A stretch of 64,000 nt of DNA. Origin: GCA-002697625 sp002697625. Its GTDB lineage: Bacteria > Bacteroidota > Bacteroidia > Flavobacteriales > BACL11. The notes beneath the pieces were generated by a model. That model saw only the letters and a program-made list of their open reading frames with translations. It searched no databases and was not told the DNA's origin. The translations under genes were made by a program, and so were the position numbers. This document shows, piece after piece, positions 1 through 9,772 of the stretch (within the stretch, counting starts at the first letter, position 1; each line of letters opens with the position of its first letter). The stretch covers positions 1 through 64,000 of the forward strand of contig CAXFOB010000039.1 of the NCBI GenBank assembly GCA_964004625.1, written 5' to 3'.

Positions 1-846
1 AATAGTAATTTCCAAGTCAGCATCTGGAGTGATAATAATTGAGTTATTTCCTCCCAATTCTAATAAAGACTTTCCAAACCTTTGAGCAACCGTAACACCA
101 ACAGATCTTCCCATTCTTGTAGATCCTGTGGCAGAAACCAAAGGAATCCTATCATCTTTGGTCATCATTTCTCCAATACGATAATCCCCATTTATAATAC
201 AAGAAATCCCTTCAGGCAAGCTGTTTTCTTTTGCTACTTCATTCCAAATATTTTGACAAGCAACAGCACACACAGGGGTTTTTTCGGAGGCCTTCCAAAC
301 ACAAGTATCTCCACATATCCAGGCTAATGCAGTGTTCCAATTCCAAACAGCAACGGGAAAATTAAAAGCAGAAATAATACCAACAACCCCTAAAGGGTGG
401 TACTGCTCATACATTCTATGTCCAGGACGTTCAGAATGCATAGTAAGTCCGTGTAATTGACGAGACAAACCAACAGCAAAATCACAAATGTCAATCATTT
501 CTTGAACCTCTCCTAATCCCTCTTGAAGACTTTTCCCCATTTCATAAGAAACCAGTTCTCCCAAAGCTTGTTTATATTTTCTTAACTTTTCTCCATACTG
601 ACGGACAATTTCCCCTCTAAGGGGAGCCGGTTTTAACCTCCACTCTTTAAAAGCAGAAGTTGCAATCTGTAACACTTTTTCATACTCTTCAGGAGTGGTA
701 TAGGTCACCTTAGCAATCAAGCTTCCATCAACAGGAGAGAATGACGAAATGTGTTCCCCTCCACCAAAAGATTCGCGACCAGTTGAACTACCATTGTTTA
801 TTTTTTTTATACCTAATGTTTTTAAAGAATTTTTAATATCTATCAT
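1..846 (-). CDS. ALDH7-family aldehyde dehydrogenase (aminoadipate-semialdehyde dehydrogenase type), 3' end missing
   Basis: I translated the open frame from the ATG at 846 leftwards; it runs 282 codons without a stop and leaves the window, so only the N-terminal part is present. The NAD-binding region reads ISAFNFPVAVWNWN, a hallmark of the antiquitin/ALDH7 group, followed by WKASEKTP and ATGSTRMGR. The LELGGNN segment carries the general-base glutamate; the catalytic cysteine would lie beyond the edge. Family members oxidise alpha-aminoadipic semialdehyde (lysine or pipecolate breakdown), but other aldehydes are possible, so the substrate is an inference. A good promoter lies 29 nt upstream. 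The gene appears to be transcribed alone, since the next minus-strand gene ends 100 bp upstream. Confidence 0.9.
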   Translation of the reverse strand, partial: MIDIKNSLKTLGIKKINNGSSTGRESFGGGEHISSFSPVDGSLIAKVTYTTPEEYEKVLQIATSAFKEWRLKPAPLRGEIVRQYGEKLRKYKQALGELVSYEMGKSLQEGLGEVQEMIDICDFAVGLSRQLHGLTMHSERPGHRMYEQYHPLGVVGIISAFNFPVAVWNWNTALAWICGDTCVWKASEKTPVCAVACQNIWNEVAKENSLPEGISCIINGDYRIGEMMTKDDRIPLVSATGSTRMGRSVGVTVAQRFGKSLLELGGNNSIIITPDADLEITI

Positions 847-874
847 TGTCAATTGTTTTTATAAAATAAAGTTA

Positions 875-907
875 CAAAAATAGAAAAAACTGTAGACCTC
901 TATTCAA
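875..907 (-). promoter_or_regulatory. Bacteroidota-type promoter for the ALDH7 gene
   Basis: On the minus strand a TTG (905-907) is followed after 22 nt by TATTTTTG (875-882). This fits the phylum's TTG-N17-23-TAnnTTTG promoter. The start codon lies 29 nt further on. Confidence 0.6.
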
Positions 908-946
908 GACTTTTGTTTTATTAGAGTTTTTTTCATCCTTTTTGTT

Positions 947-2212
947 CTATTTTACCAACTCCTCTTCTTTGTCAACAGGATCTAATATTTCAAAATCCTC
1001 TGCTTCTTGAATCTCTAATTTTTTCTTTTCACTTATTAAAACCAAGGTCATAACCAAACAACAAATAATAATTACATATAAGAAAACCCCTTCAAAATTT
1101 ATATCAGACTCAATTAAGTTTTTAGGAATAGCATAAAATAATAAAATTGTTAACAAACCCCTTGGCGCTAAAAACAGTTCGGGCAATATTTTGTTAAACC
1201 TAAAGGTTCCAGAAAAGACAAAAAGAGTAATTGATCGAACCAAGTAAATAACAGTAACAATAGACAATCCAATTAAAAAAGACTTTAAATCAAACAAATC
1301 ACTAATTTTTATAGACCAACCAAATAAAATAAAAAAGAAAGTTCGTACCACAAAAGCAGATTCTAATGTTACAATTTTAAAATCGTCAATGATTTCAGAT
1401 ATTTTTTCATCATCATCAATAAGTTTAAAAAACATCCCCCTAAAAAACAATTTATAATTATTAATTATCAAACCGAACATTAAAATTATAATTAATGAAG
1501 AAAGGTTTAACATTTCTCCAAAAGCATATAAAATCATTAAAACAGAAATAAGTAAAAACAACTTAGCTTGCCCCTTTAATTTTTGGAAGAGATAAATCAA
1601 AAAACAAGAAATGACAATAGAAAAGACGGTGGTCCCTATAAGGTCACTCACAATAAAACCATAGACCTCACTACTTTCTGTTGTTGGATTAATAAAACTT
1701 AAAGTTGTAACAAAAACGATTATCCCAATAATATCTGAAAAGGTGCTTTCATAAATAAGAAACTCTCTTTTCTTTTCTTCTACAGAATCGATAGAAGGTA
1801 ATAAAATCGCAGAACTTAAAATAGAAAGAGGGACGGTTAGGAGCAGAGAATGAATAATTGGAAGGTCAAAAAAATAATATAAAAACAAAGCAGAAATATA
1901 TGAGGTTCCCACAAGCGTTATTAAACTTACAAATAAAGATTTTAATATAATTCCTGTTTTACTTCTTAACAACTTTAACCCCAAAGCGCCATCTAAAACA
2001 ATTAAAATTAAACCAACCGTCCCCAGAACCTCTAATATAAAACCAAACCTATCCTGGAACGGAATGTAAATATTTACAATTATCCCCAAAGCAATTAACA
2101 TTAAAACTGAAGGAACTCCTGATTTTTTAGAAAAAGAACTAAAAAAATAAGAAACAATAATTACTGAAGAAAAAATTATAATATAATGATATGTAGACAA
2201 GACCTCTAACAC
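947..2212 (-). CDS. Cation:proton antiporter (Na+/H+ exchanger-like, CPA family)
   Basis: Predicted 421-residue inner-membrane protein with about a dozen hydrophobic helices and a short charged C-terminal tail rich in Glu, Asp and Lys. The order of helices, with LIVLDGALGL near residue 90 and a later LFLAPRGLLTILLFY stretch, resembles the sodium/hydrogen exchanger superfamily, which exchanges Na+ or K+ for protons for pH and ion homeostasis. No regulatory TrkA-N domain is visible. The start is GTG, directly abutting the TGA of rseP, so it is the last gene of the M23-GH3-dxr-rseP operon and probably translationally coupled. Which cation is moved cannot be told from the sequence. Confidence 0.82.
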   Translation of the reverse strand: MLEVLSTYHYIIIFSSVIIVSYFFSSFSKKSGVPSVLMLIALGIIVNIYIPFQDRFGFILEVLGTVGLILIVLDGALGLKLLRSKTGIILKSLFVSLITLVGTSYISALFLYYFFDLPIIHSLLLTVPLSILSSAILLPSIDSVEEKKREFLIYESTFSDIIGIIVFVTTLSFINPTTESSEVYGFIVSDLIGTTVFSIVISCFLIYLFQKLKGQAKLFLLISVLMILYAFGEMLNLSSLIIILMFGLIINNYKLFFRGMFFKLIDDDEKISEIIDDFKIVTLESAFVVRTFFFILFGWSIKISDLFDLKSFLIGLSIVTVIYLVRSITLFVFSGTFRFNKILPELFLAPRGLLTILLFYAIPKNLIESDINFEGVFLYVIIICCLVMTLVLISEKKKLEIQEAEDFEILDPVDKEEELVK

Positions 2213-3526
2213 TCAAAACATTCTTAAAATATCATTTCCGTTTGCAAAAATTAACAACGAAAATAAAATAATCATTCCAGTAATTTGAGCGTACTCCATA
2301 ACCTTTTCTGGAGCAGGTTTTCTCACCACTATTTCATACAACAAAAACACCACATGACCACCATCTAAGGCGGGTATGGGTAATAAATTCATAAATGCCA
2401 ACATTAAAGACAAGAACGCTGTTAGATCCCAAAACCTGTGCCAATCCCAATCAGATGGAAACATATTACCAATAGCTCCAAAACCTCCCATTTCACCAGC
2501 CAAATCATTATCTGTGTTAAAAATTAAAGCAAATTGACTTATATATTCTCCCAATCGAGACATAGCTAAATTATACCCAGCGGGGAATGATTCAAAAAAC
2601 CCAAACTTTTCTACAGAATACTGCAAATTGTGGTTTAAGACAAACCCAATTGTTCCGTTTTCAGAAACCTCCAACTGAACAGTTTTATAATTCCCGTTTC
2701 TATCCAGTCCTAGTGAAATAACCTCAGATTTGTTTTTCAACAACTCTTTTCTAAAATCATCAAAAAATTCTGTTTCCACACCGTTTATAGAAAGCAACAC
2801 GTCTCCAGGCAATATTCCTGCTTTTTCTGAGGATGAATTTTTCTCTATAGATGCAACTTCCACATTTGTTCTTGGGCTAAAAAGAAGTTTTTTACCACTA
2901 TTTTTCCAATGTTTAATAAAATTATCACCAATTTCCACCCTCTCAAACGCTTCTCCTCTTAAAACATCAACGATAAAAGAATCATCTCTTAAAACCATGT
3001 TTTTACTGATGTCCATAAATCTATCAACACCCAACCCATCCACAGCAATAATTTTATCCCCATCTTTAAAACCAATTTCTTTAGCGAAATCACTACAAAT
3101 TACCCCATTAACAACATTGTCGTTTTTTAAATAAGTGTCATTCCAAACATATAAAGTCATGGAATAAATAAAAACACCTAAAAGTAGATTTACAGTAACC
3201 CCCCCCAACATTATTATCAGTCTTTGCCAAGCTGGCTTTGCTCTAAACTCCCACGGTTCTGGATCTTTTTTCATTTGATTTTTATCCATACTCTCGTCTA
3301 TCATACCAGAGATTTTTACATATCCACCAAGAGGCAACCACCCTATCCCATATTCTGTGTTCCCAATTTTCTTTTTCACTAAAGAAAACCAAGGATCAAA
3401 AAACAGGTAAAATTTTTCTACTCTAGTTTTAAAAAGTCGAGCGGGTATAAAATGTCCTAATTCATGTAGAACAACTAATATTGATAAACTTAAAATAAGT
3501 TGAAGAGCTTTTATAAGTATTTCCAT
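2213..3526 (-). CDS. rseP: RseP-type site-2 intramembrane zinc metalloprotease
   Basis: 437 residues, normal for the family. The zinc-binding HELGH is at residues 21-25 in the first transmembrane helix, and the third-ligand motif LDGGH is at about 387-391 in a C-terminal helix. Between them lie two PDZ-like regions, one with GFKDGDKIIAVDG and a clearer one with EKAGILPGDVLLSING. Such proteases cut membrane-embedded anti-sigma factors or signal-peptide remnants at the inner membrane. The ATG directly follows the TAG of dxr; the dxr-rseP order is common in bacteria. A run of eight G (3200-3207 on the plus strand as C) lies in the coding sequence near the second membrane segment. The target protein is unknown here. 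Confidence 0.93.
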   Translation of the reverse strand: MEILIKALQLILSLSILVVLHELGHFIPARLFKTRVEKFYLFFDPWFSLVKKKIGNTEYGIGWLPLGGYVKISGMIDESMDKNQMKKDPEPWEFRAKPAWQRLIIMLGGVTVNLLLGVFIYSMTLYVWNDTYLKNDNVVNGVICSDFAKEIGFKDGDKIIAVDGLGVDRFMDISKNMVLRDDSFIVDVLRGEAFERVEIGDNFIKHWKNSGKKLLFSPRTNVEVASIEKNSSSEKAGILPGDVLLSINGVETEFFDDFRKELLKNKSEVISLGLDRNGNYKTVQLEVSENGTIGFVLNHNLQYSVEKFGFFESFPAGYNLAMSRLGEYISQFALIFNTDNDLAGEMGGFGAIGNMFPSDWDWHRFWDLTAFLSLMLAFMNLLPIPALDGGHVVFLLYEIVVRKPAPEKVMEYAQITGMIILFSLLIFANGNDILRMF

Positions 3527-4684
3527 CTATAACAATTCCTTTGCTAAAATTCTCGTTTCTAAATCTGTTTGTATGTAATCTTCTAATGTCGGATTTTTTA
3601 CAAAAGTAATCTTTTCTATACAATTTTCTATTACATCTGACATATATAAAAAACCAACTTTATCATTAAGAAAAGCGTCTACCACTATTTCGTTTGCAGC
3701 ATTTAAAACGCAAGGTGTATTACCTCCTTTTTTCATTGTAGAATACGCAAGACTTAAGTTTTTAAAAGTGTCAAAATCAGGTTCTTCAAAAGTTAATTCA
3801 GGATAATCCAAAAAACTAAATCGTTTAAAATTATTTTCTAATCTTTCAGGAAACCCTAACGCGTATTGTATTGGCAGTTTCATATCTGGAACTCCCAATT
3901 GAGCAATTACAGATCCGTCAGTAAATTGTACAGCAGAATGAACAATAGACTGAGGATGAACAACAACGTCAATCTGTTCGGGTTTTAAGTTAAACAACCA
4001 TTTTGCTTCTATAACCTCCAAACCTTTATTCATCATGGTGGCCGAATCAATTGTTATTTTAGCTCCCATATCCCAATTGGGGTGTTTTAAAGCTTGTTCT
4101 TTTGTGATGTTTAAAAGTTCTTCTCTCACTCTTCCCCTGAAGGGGCCTCCAGAGGCTGTTAAATAAATTTTTTCAATAGGATTGAAACCCTCACCTACCA
4201 AACACTGAAAAATAGCAGAGTGTTCTGAATCAACCGGGGATATTTGTGTTCCATACTGATGACATAATTTTGTAACTAAATCACCAGCCACCACTAAGGT
4301 TTCTTTATTCGCTAGAGCAATGTTTTTTCCAGATTTTATCGCTTTTATAGTTGGCTTTAAACCAGAATACCCAACTAAAGCGGTAAGCACAACATCAATA
4401 TTTTCATTTTCCACCACCTCTTCTAGTGATTTCTGACCAGAAAAAACCTTTATTCCTAAATCAAATAAAGCGTCATTTACCTCCTTGTATTTATTTTCAT
4501 TAACAATAACAACAATATTGGGATTATATTTTCTAGCTTGACTAATTAACAAATCAGAATTATTATTTGCTGTTAAAACCTCTACAACAAACCTGTTAGG
4601 ATGCGCGTTAATAACTTCTAGGGATTGTACCCCTATTGACCCTGTTGAGCCTAAAATAGCAATATGTTTTTTCTTAATTTCCAC
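3527..4684 (-). CDS. dxr: 1-deoxy-D-xylulose 5-phosphate reductoisomerase
   Basis: 385 residues. The enzyme converts DXP to MEP with NADPH, the committed step of the non-mevalonate isoprenoid pathway, in the cytoplasm. Visible signatures are the NADPH-binding GSTGSIG at residues 12-18, NKE at 126-128, the metal-binding Asp152 and Glu154 in SPVDSEHSAIF, and the flexible-loop sequence HPNWDMGAKITIDSATMMNK. The start is a GTG whose first base is the last base of the upstream TAG stop (TAGTG), so translation is probably coupled to the GH3 gene. It is followed without a gap by rseP. The isoprenoid product feeds undecaprenyl phosphate and quinones, in keeping with the envelope genes around it. Confidence 0.97.
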   Translation of the reverse strand: MEIKKKHIAILGSTGSIGVQSLEVINAHPNRFVVEVLTANNNSDLLISQARKYNPNIVVIVNENKYKEVNDALFDLGIKVFSGQKSLEEVVENENIDVVLTALVGYSGLKPTIKAIKSGKNIALANKETLVVAGDLVTKLCHQYGTQISPVDSEHSAIFQCLVGEGFNPIEKIYLTASGGPFRGRVREELLNITKEQALKHPNWDMGAKITIDSATMMNKGLEVIEAKWLFNLKPEQIDVVVHPQSIVHSAVQFTDGSVIAQLGVPDMKLPIQYALGFPERLENNFKRFSFLDYPELTFEEPDFDTFKNLSLAYSTMKKGGNTPCVLNAANEIVVDAFLNDKVGFLYMSDVIENCIEKITFVKNPTLEDYIQTDLETRILAKELL

Positions 4685-6177
4685 TATAGTTTATATTTAG
4701 ATAATTCATCTGCAATTTTTCTATCATTTGATAATCTGGGAACCTTGTTTTGGCCGCCCAGTTTACCAATTGATTTCATATAATTTCTAAAACTGTCTTT
4801 TTTTAATGGTGTAATTTTTAACGTCCTTAACACATTTCCACTAATTAAATCTTTATAATATGAGTTAAGGCTTTGAAGATTTTCATCTAAACATACAGAA
4901 AAAGACTCCAAATCCTTCACATCTTTTCCAAACTCTATAAACCACTCATGATAAGGCAGGCTGTTTTTGGGGTTTACTTGTGGAGCAAGATGAACCTCAC
5001 TTACCTCTTCCTGAAATTTTTCCAAAGTAAGATTTAAGCTTTTCTCCACCTCTTCTGCAATTATATGCTCTCCAAATGCGGATGTGAAATGTTTTATTCT
5101 TCCGGTAACAACGATCCTAAAAGGATTAAGATTTACAAATTTTATAGTATCTCCAATATTATACCCCCACAGACCAGCGTTAGTGTTTAAAATAATAACA
5201 TAGTTTACACCCAGCTCCACATCTCTTAAAGAAATTCGGGTTGGTTTTTCAATAAAAAACTCATCAGAAGGAATAAACTCATAAAAGATACCATGATTTA
5301 CACACAGCAACATACCACAATCTTTTTGAGAGTCTTGATAAGCAATAAATCCCTCTGAAGCGGGGTACAACTCCACCCCATCTACTTTTTTCCCAATTAT
5401 TTTCTCAAAACCCTTCTTATAGGGATCAAAACTTACACCACCATAAATAAATAAATCAAAGTTAGGGAAAACATCTTTTATAAGCTTACCAGTTTTTTCT
5501 TGTAACTTTTCAAAATACATTTGTACCCATGGAGGAATTCCAGAAATTAAGCTCATCTTCTGCGTAAGAGTTTCTTTTACAATTAGATCTATTTTTTCTT
5601 CCCAATCGTCAATACAGTTTGTTTCAAATGACGGAAGTCTGTTTTTTCTTAAATAAGAAGGAATGTGATGAGCAACAATACCAGAAAGCCTACCCGTTAG
5701 AATATCTCCTGTTTTTTCTAAAACAGGACTACCTTGTAAAAAAATCATCTTTCCTTTTACAATGGAGGTGTTTTTTGTCTCAGAAATATATGACAAAATA
5801 GCGTCTCTAGCCGCTATTATATGGTTTGACATACTTTCCTTGCTTATTGGAATATATTTTGTCCCCGAGGTTGTACCCGATGTTTTACAGAAATAAATAG
5901 GCTTGTTAGGCCAAAGAATATTCTCTTCTCCAATCTTAACCTTTTCAATATAACCTAATAAATCTTCATAACCTCTAACAGGAACCCGTTTTTTAAAATC
6001 AACATAATTTTTTATTTCTGAAAATGAATGATCTTTTCCAAACTCTGTTTTTTCAGCTGATCTAATCAGGTTTTTCAACACCTTGTTTTGAGTTTTTATC
6101 GCATTGTTTTTCCATTTTCTGTTTTTTAAAACAATATAATTAGCGAAAGGAAGGCTTAAAAAAGATTTTATACTCAT
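4684..6177 (-). CDS. GH3 auxin-responsive-promoter family protein (adenylate-forming, acyl-amido synthetase-like)
   Basis: 497 residues. The phosphate-binding segment FCKTSGTTSGTKYIPIS (around residue 95) and the later ELYPASEGFIAYQ, WGYNIGDTIKF and TGRIKHFTSAFGEHI motifs are those of the GH3 superfamily, adenylating enzymes that in plants join amino acids to jasmonate or auxin. Bacteroidota carry homologues whose substrates are, to my knowledge, not settled, so I assign only the fold and the likely acyl-adenylation. No signal peptide is seen, so it is cytoplasmic. It begins 2 bp after the stop of the M23 gene and overlaps dxr by one base, placing it firmly in the operon. Confidence 0.88.
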   Translation of the reverse strand: MSIKSFLSLPFANYIVLKNRKWKNNAIKTQNKVLKNLIRSAEKTEFGKDHSFSEIKNYVDFKKRVPVRGYEDLLGYIEKVKIGEENILWPNKPIYFCKTSGTTSGTKYIPISKESMSNHIIAARDAILSYISETKNTSIVKGKMIFLQGSPVLEKTGDILTGRLSGIVAHHIPSYLRKNRLPSFETNCIDDWEEKIDLIVKETLTQKMSLISGIPPWVQMYFEKLQEKTGKLIKDVFPNFDLFIYGGVSFDPYKKGFEKIIGKKVDGVELYPASEGFIAYQDSQKDCGMLLCVNHGIFYEFIPSDEFFIEKPTRISLRDVELGVNYVIILNTNAGLWGYNIGDTIKFVNLNPFRIVVTGRIKHFTSAFGEHIIAEEVEKSLNLTLEKFQEEVSEVHLAPQVNPKNSLPYHEWFIEFGKDVKDLESFSVCLDENLQSLNSYYKDLISGNVLRTLKITPLKKDSFRNYMKSIGKLGGQNKVPRLSNDRKIADELSKYKL

Positions 6178-6179
6178 TT

Positions 6180-7025
6180 CTAAAACGTAATATAATTTTC
6201 AGGATTTACACTTTCTCCATTTTTCCAAAGCTCAAAATGTAAATGAGGTCCAGAAGTTAATTCCCCACTATTACCAATAACAGAAACAGGATCCCCCGCC
6301 CTTACAAACTCTCCAACCCCTTTTAACAATTTAGAATTGTGTTTATAGAAAGACAAAAACCCCTCTGAATGCTGAACAGCAATTACAAAACCGGTTTCTT
6401 TAGTCCAATCACTAGTAACAACAACACCATCAGAAACAGAGGTAATCAGAGAACCCCTTTTTCCAACAACATCTATACCGAAATGTTTCTTTTTTTTATT
6501 ATAACCATCTGTAACCTCACCCTTTAAGGGAGATAAAAAATGAATATTAAAATTCGAAGAAGTAGATATATAGTCTCCACTAGAAATTTCTTCAATTTTT
6601 ATTCGAAACAAAGAGTCCTCTTTACTGTTATTTAGGTTTGGATTATTATTAACAGCCACATCACTATTTTCAATTATAAACTCCTCTACTTCCCCACCAT
6701 TTAAAATAGTCCTAAGGTTATTTACATATAAATCCCTTCCTTCCAACAAAACAACAAGAGAATCTACTTTAATTGACAGCTCTATAAGTTCTTTTTGTGT
6801 TTCTAAAGTTGTTTTCCCAGGAACATATTCTTTTAAAGGTGTGAATGAAAACAAAAGAAATGTAGAAAAAATAAGTAACAACCCAATAATTAAAGAAACC
6901 GAAAGAACTAACAAAGGAGTGATTTTCACCGCAACCCTTTCTTCAAAAGTACCATCATTTAAAATAACTAATCGATACTTGTTTTTTAATTTTCTAAAAA
7001 AACGATATTTTATATTATCTGCCAT
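6180..7025 (-). CDS. M23 (LytM) family metallopeptidase, membrane anchored
   Basis: 281 residues from the ATG at 7025. An in-frame TTG four codons upstream is less likely. One transmembrane helix (about residues 30-60) follows a basic N-terminus; a short coiled-coil-like linker then leads to a C-terminal LytM domain in the periplasm. The zinc ligands look intact: HFGID supplies His and Asp, and the distal GPHLHFELWKNG supplies the HxH motif. It probably cuts peptidoglycan cross-links. It is the first gene of the minus-strand operon and is divergent from the PorW/SprE gene, with about 100 bp between the two starts. The EnvC-like protein at 22052 has a degenerate copy of the same domain. Confidence 0.88.
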   Translation of the reverse strand: MADNIKYRFFRKLKNKYRLVILNDGTFEERVAVKITPLLVLSVSLIIGLLLIFSTFLLFSFTPLKEYVPGKTTLETQKELIELSIKVDSLVVLLEGRDLYVNNLRTILNGGEVEEFIIENSDVAVNNNPNLNNSKEDSLFRIKIEEISSGDYISTSSNFNIHFLSPLKGEVTDGYNKKKKHFGIDVVGKRGSLITSVSDGVVVTSDWTKETGFVIAVQHSEGFLSFYKHNSKLLKGVGEFVRAGDPVSVIGNSGELTSGPHLHFELWKNGESVNPENYITF

Positions 7026-7121
7026 AAAACGTTGCAAATATCATAAAAATATACTCATATTTGCTGTATAAATTTAAACGAAATAAAATAAATTGAATTA
7101 AAATCAGTTTATTTACCGAAA

Positions 7122-9725
7122 GTGACTAGAAAATCAAAACATAACACATATATATTTTTATTTTTATTTTTTGTAATAATAAGCTCTTGTTCTACAAAGA
7201 AAAAGACATTTGTACACAGAAAATATCATGATATTACAGCTAAGTATAATGGATATTTTAATGGTAATGAAAATTTAAAATATGGGATAAATAAACTAGA
7301 AAAATCCCAAAAAGATGACTATTCTAATATTTTATCGATATTTAAACACTCTAACATAGAAAGTTCAACTAGTCACCATTCTTATATGGATAAATCCATT
7401 AAAAAAGGATCGATTGTAATTCAAAACCACTCTATAAATATCAGAAATAAAGAATATTGTAAATGGATAGATGACAGTTATTTTTTAGTGGCGAAAGCGT
7501 ATTATTTTAAAGGGCAATATTCAGACGCGAAAAAAACGTTTGAATTTATAAAAAAGAACTTTAAAAGAACAGAGATTGCATTTGAATCAGAATTGTGGAT
7601 AGCAAAATGTTATATTTCTTTAGAGGACTTTTATTCTGCTGAAAACATATTAGACGAACTTCAATCCAAAAAAAAATTTCCTGAAAAATTAGATAAAGAA
7701 CTACACCTAACCATTGCTGATTTATATCTTAAACAAAACATGTTGTCAGATGTTGTGGATGAGTTAAAGTCAGCGTGTAATTTAATTAAGAGAAAAAATA
7801 AAAAGTCGAGATTTTACTACATCATAGCTCAAATTTATCAGGACGCAGGAAATGCGAGTATGTCTAAAAAATATTTTGAATTGGTTTTGGATGCAAACCC
7901 AGAATATGAAATGGTTTTTAACACAAAAATGAATTTAGCAAGAACCCTTAGAAACAAAAAAGACCTTAACCAAATGAGAGGTAAATTGTTAAAAATGGTA
8001 AGAGATGAAAAAAACAAAGATTATCTAGACCAAATATATTTTACACTAGCAGAAATGGACATTGTAGACAAAGACACTTCTTCCGCAATTGTAAATTACA
8101 GACTCTCAACAAAACACAGTATAGATAATGACGTCCAGAAGTCACTATCGTTTTTATATTTAGGAAAAATCTATTACAATAAATCAGATTACAGATCATC
8201 TAAAACATTTTACGATAGCGCTTTTGTTTTTATGCCAGAAGAACACCAGCTATATAAAGAAACAAAACAAACTCAACAAATTTTGGAGAGGCTGGTAAGT
8301 CATTTAACAACTATTTCTTTAGAGGACAGTTTGCAAATGTTGGCGTCCTTGTCTGTTGACGAGAGACGAAAAATAATTCAATCGGTAATAGCTGAAGTTG
8401 TAAGTAAAGAACAAGAAGAGCTTAGGCAAAAACAAAACCGGAACAGCCGAGGTGTGGTTGGCAGGAACGGACGAAACGAGAGTTTTGGAAACAACACATC
8501 TGGCGGAAAGTGGTATTTTTACAACCCAGCGACACTAAGTTTTGGACTGTCTGAATTTAGAAAAAAATGGGGGAAAAGAAAATTAGAGGATGACTGGAGA
8601 AGAATTAACAAAAAAACACTTACATCCTTTGAGGGAGATTCAACCACAGTCAATAAATCAGACAAAAACAATTCCCAAGACCTAAAATCAGAAAAATATT
8701 ATTTAGATCAGTTACCATTAACAGAAAAAGATATTGAAGAATCAAACACCAAAATAATAAACGCTTACTACCAAGCTTCACTTATTTACAAAGAGGAGTT
8801 AGACGAGTTGTCAAAGTCAGAAAAAATGTTAGGAGGACTAGTCTTGAGATTCCCAGAACACAAAGAGTTAACACCCCTGTCTTATTATTTGATATACAAT
8901 CTACAAATCAAGAATAAAAACCTTAATAAAGCTACCAAAACCAAACAAACTCTAATCACCAGATTCCCTGAAAGTAATTATGCAAAAACACTTTTGGATA
9001 GTAATTTTATCCAATCAGTTTTGTCTAAAAACCATTTATTAGAACAAGAGTATGTCAACATATACTCCCACTACATGAAAGATAGTTTCGAATTGTCTTA
9101 TAATTACTCACTTACCAAGCTAGAACAAGAATCAACAGAAGAAAACCTAAAACACACCCCAAAATACTATTTAATTAATATAATGTCTGAATTCAAGATA
9201 AATAAAGACAGCTCAACTTTTATTAAAAATTTAGAAACATGCAAAATAGAATATCCAAACACGGAAACATCAAAAAGATGTGATGAACTTTTAAATTTAA
9301 TGAAAGATACAAAAGACATTAAAGAGAGAAACACAACCGCCCTACTAAAAACACCATATAGATTTAAAGACAATACAACTCATTACTTTATGCTTGTCTG
9401 CCCCAAACATGAAACGGATATAAACTTTATAAAAACCTTAATTTCTGATTTTAACATAAAGAATTTTAGTTTGGAAGAATTAGAAATAAACACAATGTTG
9501 TTGGGTCTTGAAAAACACCTCTTAATTGTAAAACATTTTCAAAACATTTCTACTGTAACAAATTACTCTAATGTAATCACCTCAAATAAAACAATAATAG
9601 AAGAGTTGAAAAAATCAGACTACAAAAAAATTATAATATCCGAGAAAAATTTTGCTGAATTTTATAAAAACAAAGATATTGAGGGGTATTCTAGATTCTT
9701 CGATAATAATTATTTAGAAAACTAA
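7122..9725 (+). CDS. porW: PorW/SprE-like TPR lipoprotein of the type IX secretion system
   Basis: 867 residues starting at GTG; no nearby ATG is in frame. A lipoprotein signal ends in IISSCS with Cys23 as the lipidated residue. The mature N-terminus, with the TAKYNGYFNGNENLKYGI stretch, is the signature of the SprE (gliding) / PorW (T9SS) family. Tetratricopeptide-like helical pairs cover roughly residues 105-400 and 560-720. PorW/SprE proteins are needed for T9SS-dependent secretion and gliding and are thought to link the outer-membrane translocon with the motor. The family is recognised by memory of the motif; name and role follow from it. It precedes the bactofilin and ATP synthase genes on the same strand. 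Confidence 0.83.
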   Translation: MTRKSKHNTYIFLFLFFVIISSCSTKKKTFVHRKYHDITAKYNGYFNGNENLKYGINKLEKSQKDDYSNILSIFKHSNIESSTSHHSYMDKSIKKGSIVIQNHSINIRNKEYCKWIDDSYFLVAKAYYFKGQYSDAKKTFEFIKKNFKRTEIAFESELWIAKCYISLEDFYSAENILDELQSKKKFPEKLDKELHLTIADLYLKQNMLSDVVDELKSACNLIKRKNKKSRFYYIIAQIYQDAGNASMSKKYFELVLDANPEYEMVFNTKMNLARTLRNKKDLNQMRGKLLKMVRDEKNKDYLDQIYFTLAEMDIVDKDTSSAIVNYRLSTKHSIDNDVQKSLSFLYLGKIYYNKSDYRSSKTFYDSAFVFMPEEHQLYKETKQTQQILERLVSHLTTISLEDSLQMLASLSVDERRKIIQSVIAEVVSKEQEELRQKQNRNSRGVVGRNGRNESFGNNTSGGKWYFYNPATLSFGLSEFRKKWGKRKLEDDWRRINKKTLTSFEGDSTTVNKSDKNNSQDLKSEKYYLDQLPLTEKDIEESNTKIINAYYQASLIYKEELDELSKSEKMLGGLVLRFPEHKELTPLSYYLIYNLQIKNKNLNKATKTKQTLITRFPESNYAKTLLDSNFIQSVLSKNHLLEQEYVNIYSHYMKDSFELSYNYSLTKLEQESTEENLKHTPKYYLINIMSEFKINKDSSTFIKNLETCKIEYPNTETSKRCDELLNLMKDTKDIKERNTTALLKTPYRFKDNTTHYFMLVCPKHETDINFIKTLISDFNIKNFSLEELEINTMLLGLEKHLLIVKHFQNISTVTNYSNVITSNKTIIEELKKSDYKKIIISEKNFAEFYKNKDIEGYSRFFDNNYLEN

Positions 9726-9772
9726 AAAACAAAAAAAAACACTATTTTAGCAATAAATAAATAATAAAAATC

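Noticed and set aside
82..327. 81-codon plus-strand frame at the left edge
   Set aside because: The minus strand encodes conserved ALDH7 motifs across the same bases.
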